A stretch of 64,000 nucleotides of DNA. Origin: a bacterium 1XD42-54. Lineage in GTDB: Bacteria; Bacillota; Clostridia; Lachnospirales; Lachnospiraceae. A program made the translations under genes and the position numbers. A model generated the notes under the pieces. The model was not told where the DNA came from. It saw only the letters and a program-made list of their open reading frames with translations, and did not search any database. Below, piece by piece: positions 58,994 through 64,000 of this stretch. The stretch lies in the NCBI GenBank assembly GCA_003612585.1, contig RAZH01000006.1, forward strand, positions 172,514 to 236,513. The letters run 5' to 3'. Position 1 is the stretch's first letter. Every line of letters starts with the position of its first letter.

Positions 58994-59488
58994 ATGCAAT
59001 CAAAAAAAATAACCAAAGGATTACTTATTGTATATCTGTTAGCATTAACATGGATTATAATATTTAAACTACAATTTTCTTTTAAAGATATAGATCACTT
59101 GAGAAGTGTGAATCTAATTCCTTTCCGAGGTTCTGTTATCGTCAACGGAACAATAAGTTTTGGTGAGATATATAATAATGTTTTTGCTTTTATTCCTTTC
59201 GGAATTTTGTTATGTGCATTGCAACAAGAGAAGCCTTTCCTTAAAAAGTTTATTCCAATATTTCTGACAAGTTTGTTTTTTGAAACCGTACAATTTGTTT
59301 TTGCTATTGGGGCAAGTGATATTACTGACCTTTTAGCAAACACTTTGGGCGGAGTAATAGGCATGGGAGTCTTCTTCATTCTATCGAAAATATTTAAGGC
59401 AAAAGTAAATAAAGTTGTAAACATTTTTTCTTTAATAGGGGCTATCATTTTAGTGATGTTTATATGGCTTCTGCTTTTGTCAAATTGA
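58994..59488 (+). CDS. VanZ-family membrane protein
   Basis: This is a 164-residue protein with four or five membrane helices. The conserved region NLIPFRGSVI and NVFAFIPFGILLCAL plus SLFFETVQFVFAIG...DITDLLANTLGGVIG is diagnostic of the VanZ family. Members raise tolerance to teicoplanin-like lipoglycopeptides. The gene is not close to the vanRSY genes of the mobile element. GAAAGGAGCGATAA precedes the ATG. Confidence 0.88.
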   Translation: MQSKKITKGLLIVYLLALTWIIIFKLQFSFKDIDHLRSVNLIPFRGSVIVNGTISFGEIYNNVFAFIPFGILLCALQQEKPFLKKFIPIFLTSLFFETVQFVFAIGASDITDLLANTLGGVIGMGVFFILSKIFKAKVNKVVNIFSLIGAIILVMFIWLLLLSN

Positions 59489-59518
59489 AAAACGATTCGG
59501 AGTTGTGGAGGTATAATA

Positions 59519-59902
59519 ATGGAATACAAAGTGGGTGATAAAAAACTTAATGCTTCAACTTTTCTCTCCTTTGTTAATCAAGTATGGCAAGGCGATTATG
59601 ACATCGAAAGAACAAAGGAGGCATTATCTAAAACGCTGAATATAACCGCCTATGATGACAAAGTGCTGATAGGGTGTTTGCGTATTCTTTCAGATGGTTA
59701 TTATTTTGGAACAATTACAGAGTTGCTTGTTCTTCCAGAATATCAAAAACAAGGAGTAGGAAGTAGACTTCTTCAACTTGCAAAGGATAATACGCCTACT
59801 ATGTTATATTTTGGTTCACAACCGGGAGTAGAGGGATTTTATGAAAAGAATGGCTGTCAGAAGGGTCTGCAATCCTACACAATAGAAAAGAAAAGACAAT
59901 AG
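59519..59902 (+). CDS. GNAT N-acetyltransferase
   Basis: This 127-residue enzyme has the acetyl-CoA motif LLVLPEYQKQGVGSRLLQLA and the end PGVEGFYEKNGCQ. It belongs to small-molecule or protein acetyltransferases; the acceptor is unknown. GGAGGTATAATA precedes the ATG. It is part of a row of rightward single-domain genes spaced 30-70 bp apart. Confidence 0.9.
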   Translation: MEYKVGDKKLNASTFLSFVNQVWQGDYDIERTKEALSKTLNITAYDDKVLIGCLRILSDGYYFGTITELLVLPEYQKQGVGSRLLQLAKDNTPTMLYFGSQPGVEGFYEKNGCQKGLQSYTIEKKRQ

Positions 59903-59968
59903 CTAAATTCCAGCTTGTCGAGACTTTGAACAGATCCGAAAAATATAATTTGAAGGGAGAAAGATTTA

Positions 59969-60400
59969 ATGAAAGAATTTAGTCAAGAAGCAGAACTGGT
60001 CATGATTGAGCGTTTCGGGAAAGACACAATTATCGCCTTGGCAACAACAGAAAACGGGATGCCTTATGTACGATATGTAAATGCTTATTACGAAAATGGA
60101 GCATTTTATATCATTACCCATGCGCTTTCAAATAAAATGCAACACATAAAGGATAACCCTGTTGTTGCAATCGCCGGTGAGTGGTTTACAGCCCATGGGA
60201 AAGGCGTTAGCTTAGGATATTTCGGGAAAACGGAAAATTGTCTGATTGCTGACAAATTGAAAAAGGTCTTTGCTGAATGGATCGATAACGGCCATACTGA
60301 TTTTGACGATGAAAATACGATTATATTATGTATTCAATTAACAGAAGGAATTCTTTTCTCACATGGGACAAGGTATGATATAGACTTCTTTGGTAACTGA
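59969..60400 (+). CDS. Pyridoxamine 5'-phosphate oxidase-like (FMN-binding split barrel) protein
   Basis: This 143-residue split-barrel protein has IIALATTENGMPYVRYVNAY, GAFYIITHALSNKMQHIKDN and PVVAIAGEWFTAHGKG, the usual flavin-binding pattern. Members reduce various compounds; nitroimidazole resistance (Nim-like) proteins are related, though the identity here is not certain. GAAGGGAGAAAGATTTA precedes the ATG. A short orphan coding remnant may follow at 60400-60480. Confidence 0.82.
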   Translation: MKEFSQEAELVMIERFGKDTIIALATTENGMPYVRYVNAYYENGAFYIITHALSNKMQHIKDNPVVAIAGEWFTAHGKGVSLGYFGKTENCLIADKLKKVFAEWIDNGHTDFDDENTIILCIQLTEGILFSHGTRYDIDFFGN

Positions 60401-60532
60401 TTGCGGCCTGCAAAAGCTATGCCTGCTATTGTGATTGAGAAGGGAAAATGTGAATCAATCAGTATGCTGGACTTGGAATAAAAAAATTCTTTGATCTGGA
60501 ATACAAATTTTGAGCCGAGGGAGGTGCCAAAT

Positions 60533-61117
60533 ATGAGAAATTTTTCTATGCCGGAGCACATATCACCGACTTTAGAATTGGATGAACTTATGAGACTGAA
60601 ACGCAGTTTGGAAACGACAGTTTCAAAAGAGTCATCAGATAGTGTAATGTTTGAATTGCCGTTAACACCAAATTCAACACCTGCAGAACGCGCGGAATGG
60701 GTGGAAAAGCTATCGTCTCTTCTGGAAAACAGGTTTGATGGAAATATCGTCAAAGAAATTCGTCAGAATTGTTATTGTAATGAAAATGGAAGATTGGAAG
60801 ATACGGCTAAGGAACTGAAACGGTTATATAAATCCCTTAATAAAGATTTGCACCGCTTTGTATCTGCATTAAATAAAAATGGTGCCGGCTGGTATATAGA
60901 AGAAAATCAGTTATATACGAAAATGTTTACTTGTGAGTGTCCGATGTTAGAGGAGGCGGCTCTTTCACAATCCCTAACTTGGTGCCACTGTACTGCAGGA
61001 TATAATAAGAAACTTTTTGAACTTGTTTTTGAGACTCCCGTGGATGTGGAAATATTGCAAAGCATACGACAGGGATTTGATTACTGTCTGCTGAGAGTCA
61101 CGTTTAGCAAAGATTAG
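60533..61117 (+). CDS. Uncharacterised Cys-rich protein
   Basis: This is a 194-residue protein I do not recognise with certainty. It has three Cys-x-Cys groups (NCYCNENG, FTCECPM, WCHCTAGY), suggesting a metal site. The end SIRQGFDYCLLRVTF resembles the C-terminal strand of 4-vinyl-reductase or ATC-hydrolase-like domains. The ATG at 60533 follows GAGGGAGGTGCC. It may be co-transcribed with the DUF3795 gene 25 bp downstream, which is also Cys-rich. Confidence 0.65.
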   Translation: MRNFSMPEHISPTLELDELMRLKRSLETTVSKESSDSVMFELPLTPNSTPAERAEWVEKLSSLLENRFDGNIVKEIRQNCYCNENGRLEDTAKELKRLYKSLNKDLHRFVSALNKNGAGWYIEENQLYTKMFTCECPMLEEAALSQSLTWCHCTAGYNKKLFELVFETPVDVEILQSIRQGFDYCLLRVTFSKD

Positions 61118-61142
61118 GATTTATCTTACATTAGGAGATGCC

Positions 61143-61694
61143 ATGAAAGGATTTAACCGACCAAATCAATTATTTTCCCTCTGCGGTTTGAATTGCGGGC
61201 TTTGCCCCATGTTCTTGAATAAAAACTGTCCTGGCTGCGGCGGCGGTGAAGGAAATCAGTCGTGCAAAATCGCAAGGTGCAGCATGAAACATGACAGTGT
61301 TGAATACTGCTTCCAATGCAGTGAATACCCTTGCGGAAAATACGATCATATTGACGACTTTGATTCCTTTATAACACACCGAAGCCGAAGATCCGATATG
61401 GAAAAGGCCAAACGATTCGGGATAGATGTTTATAATGCAGAGCAGGCGGAAAAAGCAAAAATGCTGGAGGTTTTCTTGTCCAACTATAATGATGGCCGCA
61501 AAAAGACACTCTTTTGTGTAGCCGTCAACCTGTTGGAACTGCAAGAATTGCAAACGGTACTTAGGGAAATGGATCGTAAACCTGATATGGAGACACTGAC
61601 GCTCAAAGAAAAAAGCGCCTTTGTCGCTGGATTACTGCAGGATGCAGCGGCAACGAAAAATATTGACTTAAAGCTACACAAGAAAAAGAGATAA
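61143..61694 (+). CDS. DUF3795-type Cys-rich protein
   Basis: This is a 183-residue protein with many Cys in its first 65 residues (LCGLNCGLCPMFLNKNCPGC, then CKIARC and YCFQCSEYPCG), as in DUF3795 proteins that probably bind zinc or a cluster. The rest is helical and charged (KAKRFGIDVYNAEQAEKAKM). No activity is known. TTAGGAGATGCC precedes the ATG. Confidence 0.8.
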   Translation: MKGFNRPNQLFSLCGLNCGLCPMFLNKNCPGCGGGEGNQSCKIARCSMKHDSVEYCFQCSEYPCGKYDHIDDFDSFITHRSRRSDMEKAKRFGIDVYNAEQAEKAKMLEVFLSNYNDGRKKTLFCVAVNLLELQELQTVLREMDRKPDMETLTLKEKSAFVAGLLQDAAATKNIDLKLHKKKR

Positions 61695-61814
61695 TGTATT
61701 TGAAAAAGCGCCACATCATTATCAGTTAGCCAAAATAAATCTATATTACTTAAAGCGAATTTCTGTTTGAAGTATCAAAAACTATGGATATAATGATAGA
61801 TAGGTGGTGATAGA

Positions 61815-62627
61815 ATGTTTAGAATAGGTGAATTTTCAAAGCTGGTGCAGGTATCTATTCGTATGCTTCGCTACTATGACGAGGTAGGACTTCTGACACC
61901 GGCAGAGGTTGACAAGTGGACGGGACACCGACTGTATTCAGTAAAGCAAATACCGCGTCTAAATAAGATTTTGTATTTGCGGGATAGTGGGCTGAATGTT
62001 TCGGAAATTGCGCTTGCCCTGACGATGGACGAGCAATCACTTCTTGTGCAACTTGACAAGAAGCGCATAGAGATAGAAAACGCAATACAGGCTGAACGAA
62101 AAAAACTGCGGAAGATCGAACTGGCAAAAAGTGAAATACAGGGTAATAAAGGAGAACTGCACTATAACATCTCCGTTAAGTCAATCCCTTCGTATCAGGT
62201 GCTATCCTTGCGGAAAATTGTACCAAACTACTATTCCGAGGGTGACTTATGGAAGGAACTTTCTACTTTCACAGAAGCGCAAAAAATCGAAATAACGGGC
62301 AATACATTTTCCATTTATCACGATATAGAATTTCGAGAGACCGATGTTGATATTGAGCTATGCGCCCCGGTAAAGAAAATGGGAATGGCAAAAGAGCCAT
62401 TTTGTTTCCACATGACAGAACCAGTCCCATATATGGCCTATGCAATGGTTTATGGTGATTTTGCAAATATAAAAGGTGCCTACCTTGCCTTTGCCCAATG
62501 GTTGCAGAAAAACAGCGAATACAAAATGTCTAACCCGATGCGCCAAATCGTGCATAGAGGTCCGTGGAATGAGAATAACTCTGAAAAATATTTGATTGAG
62601 CTTCAAATACCGCTGGAACACGCATGA
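61815..62627 (+). CDS. MerR-family regulator with GyrI-like domain
   Basis: This 270-residue protein has a MerR HTH (FRIGEFSKLVQVSIRMLRYY, WTGHRLYSVKQIPRLNKILY). A dimerisation helix (about 75-110) and a C-terminal GyrI/BmrR-like drug-binding domain (about 115-270) follow. BmrR-type regulators twist promoters with 19-bp spacers, and one such promoter (62685-62715) lies just downstream, in front of trmO. GATAGGTGGTGATAGA precedes the ATG. Confidence 0.9.
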   Translation: MFRIGEFSKLVQVSIRMLRYYDEVGLLTPAEVDKWTGHRLYSVKQIPRLNKILYLRDSGLNVSEIALALTMDEQSLLVQLDKKRIEIENAIQAERKKLRKIELAKSEIQGNKGELHYNISVKSIPSYQVLSLRKIVPNYYSEGDLWKELSTFTEAQKIEITGNTFSIYHDIEFRETDVDIELCAPVKKMGMAKEPFCFHMTEPVPYMAYAMVYGDFANIKGAYLAFAQWLQKNSEYKMSNPMRQIVHRGPWNENNSEKYLIELQIPLEHA

Positions 62628-62647
62628 TTGTATAGACTTTGAAATAT

Positions 62648-62676
62648 CCTGCTAAAAATGCAGGGCATTTTTTATT
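62648..62676 (+). terminator. Terminator of the MerR gene
   Basis: CCTGC (62648-62652) pairs with GCAGG (62660-62664), followed by GCATTTTTTATTTTT. Confidence 0.65.
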
Positions 62677-62684
62677 TTTCCCTA

Positions 62685-62715
62685 TTGCATCTCACATGAT
62701 GTGAGGTCTTATACT
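62685..62715 (+). promoter_or_regulatory. MerR-type promoter with 19-bp spacer and palindrome
   Basis: TTGCAT (62685-62690) and TATACT (62710-62715) are 19 bp apart. The spacer starts with the perfect palindrome CTCACATGATGTGAG (62691-62705). Overlong spacers with a dyad between the hexamers are the hallmark of MerR-regulated promoters. Confidence 0.8.
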
Positions 62716-62746
62716 GGTTTTACCAACAAAAGCAAGGAGGAAAAAT

Positions 62747-63220
62747 ATGACCTATCAATTAAAAGCCATTGGCAGAGTAAAAAATGATGAATTCGGCACA
62801 TTTATTCAGTTAGAGCCGGGGTACATTCCCGGACTGCAAGCCTTAGAGGGCTTCAGCCACATCAATGTCCTTTGGTGGTTCAGCGATTGCGACAACGACG
62901 CAGACCGGAATGAATTACAGACAGAACAGCCCTATAAAGGCGCGCCCGAAGTCATGGGTGTATTTGCGACACGATCTCCTGCGCGTCCGAACCCTATTGC
63001 ATTAACAGCGTCCGAAATTATCAACATTGATTTCACCAACGGCATGATTCGTGTTACATTCATTGACGCAAATGACAATACGCCCGTGCTTGACATCAAG
63101 CCGTACACTCCGAGTTTTGACAGGGTTGAAACACCCGGTGTTCCCGCATGGTGCAGCGAATGGCCGAAAAGCACAGAAGAGTCCGGTTATTTTAATTGGG
63201 TACAGGTGTTCAAATTTTAA
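62747..63220 (+). CDS. trmO: TrmO/TsaA-like tRNA m6t6A methyltransferase
   Basis: This 157-residue protein has a single TrmO (UPF0066) domain: YQLKAIGRVKND, LEGFSHINVLWWF, GVFATRSPARPNPIALT (the SAM-binding signature), and LDIKPYTPSFD. Family members N6-methylate t6A at position 37 of tRNA-Thr. It is unusual to find it under a drug-type MerR promoter, so a side role is possible. GCAAGGAGGAAAAAT precedes the ATG. Confidence 0.85.
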   Translation: MTYQLKAIGRVKNDEFGTFIQLEPGYIPGLQALEGFSHINVLWWFSDCDNDADRNELQTEQPYKGAPEVMGVFATRSPARPNPIALTASEIINIDFTNGMIRVTFIDANDNTPVLDIKPYTPSFDRVETPGVPAWCSEWPKSTEESGYFNWVQVFKF

Positions 63221-63234
63221 GAAGGGGGTGGCTT

Positions 63235-63819
63235 ATGAAATTACAGGATTATGCGCAGAATAAGCCTGTTCTTGAAACGGAACAACTTATCCTACGCCCT
63301 CTGCGAAAAGAAGATGTTTCAGATTTGAAAGAATGGTTGGGTGACAGTTCCATTTATCAGTATTGGGGAAAACGCCCCGGGAAAAGTGACTTAAACCCGG
63401 AATTGCTTTTTCAAAAGCCGGAGAAACCCACAAAAAGTTTTCATTGGGGTATTGTTCACAAACAAGATTATAAAGTCATTGGGGATATGTGGGTGTATCT
63501 CATTGAAAATGACCGCATGGCAAAAGTAGCATTTCGCCTTTCTCCTGCCTATCAAGGCAACCGACTTATGACAGAAGCGCTGGCGAGAGTAGCTATCTTC
63601 TGCTTTGAAGAAACAGAATTGCAGCGTCTTTGGGCTGATGTTCATGTACAAAATATTGCATCGTATAAAACTTTGGAAAAAGCAGGCTTCAAGCGTGAGG
63701 GACTTATCCGTGAGGGTAAAATGGTAAACACATACTGCGATTACTATTTGTACGGTATGACTAAAGCTGATTATATTGAAATCACCGATAAGGGGGCTAC
63801 CCCCTTACGAGCACTTTGA
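63235..63819 (+). CDS. GNAT acetyltransferase, RimJ/RimL-like
   Basis: This 194-residue enzyme has LETEQLILRPLRKEDVSDLK, then KVAFRLSPAYQGNRLMTEAL (acetyl-CoA loop), LWADVHVQNIASYKTLEKAG and a final YLYGMTKADY. It acetylates a protein N-terminus or small molecule; the target is unknown. The ATG at 63235 follows AAGGGGGTGGCTT, 14 bp after trmO, so both share the MerR-type promoter. Confidence 0.88.
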   Translation: MKLQDYAQNKPVLETEQLILRPLRKEDVSDLKEWLGDSSIYQYWGKRPGKSDLNPELLFQKPEKPTKSFHWGIVHKQDYKVIGDMWVYLIENDRMAKVAFRLSPAYQGNRLMTEALARVAIFCFEETELQRLWADVHVQNIASYKTLEKAGFKREGLIREGKMVNTYCDYYLYGMTKADYIEITDKGATPLRAL

Positions 63820-64000
63820 ACGCTTTTTCCGAAAGAACTAAATCCATATAGCCCCAATCTGCTGAACGACGGCAAAAGAAAAATCATACGCTTGATGAGC
63901 GTTGATTTATAACTGGCAAGCCCTAAATTGTAAGCGTCAAATAAGAACGTGTAGTGAAATATTTGGCGTTCTCTTGTAAACTTAGGGTTAGAGTTTTTAG
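63820..64000. other. Right edge without a recognised gene
   Basis: A short frame (63879-63912) reads LNDGKRKIIRLMSVDL plus stop and may be the 3' end of a lost gene. I see nothing else I can support. Confidence 0.3.

Overview
The window looks like a low-to-mid GC Firmicute of class Clostridia, most likely a Lachnospiraceae gut commensal. The evidence is the rpsF-ssb-rpsR block, a relQ-like gene next to gdpP-rplI-dnaB, DUF951, DUF2325 and DUF3793 proteins, AGGAGG ribosome sites, frequent TTG/GTG starts, and a heavy load of conjugative-element debris. This is inference from gene content; there is no rRNA marker.

Layout. (1) About 1-10150: end of an integrated conjugative-type element. It holds a small Cys-rich protein, an excisionase-like HTH protein and a DUF6076 protein. 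A leftward two-component / ABC locus follows (response regulator, histidine kinase, FtsX-type permease, ATPase, second permease). Its three transcription units share near-identical promoters. (2) About 10170-12690: decayed genes (alpha/beta hydrolase, sugar-binding protein, AraC-type regulator) with frameshifts and internal deletions. (3) 12800-31200: chromosomal core: sirtuin, DUF951, rpsF-ssb-rpsR, a YbjQ-like protein, small alarmone synthetase, gdpP-rplI-dnaB, a MerR/coiled-coil protein, a DUF2325-DUF3793 operon with two matching palindromic operators, cold-shock protein, trigger-factor-like lipoprotein, cca, NUDIX, two DMT transporters, a radical SAM protein and rlmD.

(4) 31192-48726: an integrated mobilizable element of about 17.5 kb. 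I place its ends at an 8-bp direct repeat, GTTGAGAC. The repeat lies in phase in rlmD on the left and in the element's large serine recombinase on the right. Integration appears to have swapped C-termini: rlmD gained a foreign tail, and the recombinase now ends with what looks like the original rlmD tail. The element carries tnpV, an AAA ATPase / structured non-coding region / unknown protein / DUF2188 cluster (the best candidate for an undescribed system), a MOBQ relaxase with a recognisable oriT, a DnaC-like loader, RepA with four 23-bp iterons inside its own gene, a ParM-like actin with its partner, vanR-vanS-vanY without the ligase genes, a STAND NTPase, and a GNAT toxin-antitoxin-like pair.

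(5) 48760-64000: accessory cargo. This includes HTH regulators, an AraC/DUF3788 pair bracketed by a 218-bp duplication, a TetR - rifampin phosphotransferase-like - MFS operon with two exact operators, mgtE, a group II intron 5' fragment, and a run of small stress or resistance genes (VOC, VanZ, GNAT, PPOX, DUF3795). It ends with a MerR regulator facing a 19-bp-spacer promoter for trmO and a GNAT gene.

No tRNA, rRNA or CRISPR array was found. All functional names come from motifs and family knowledge read by eye; no database search was run.
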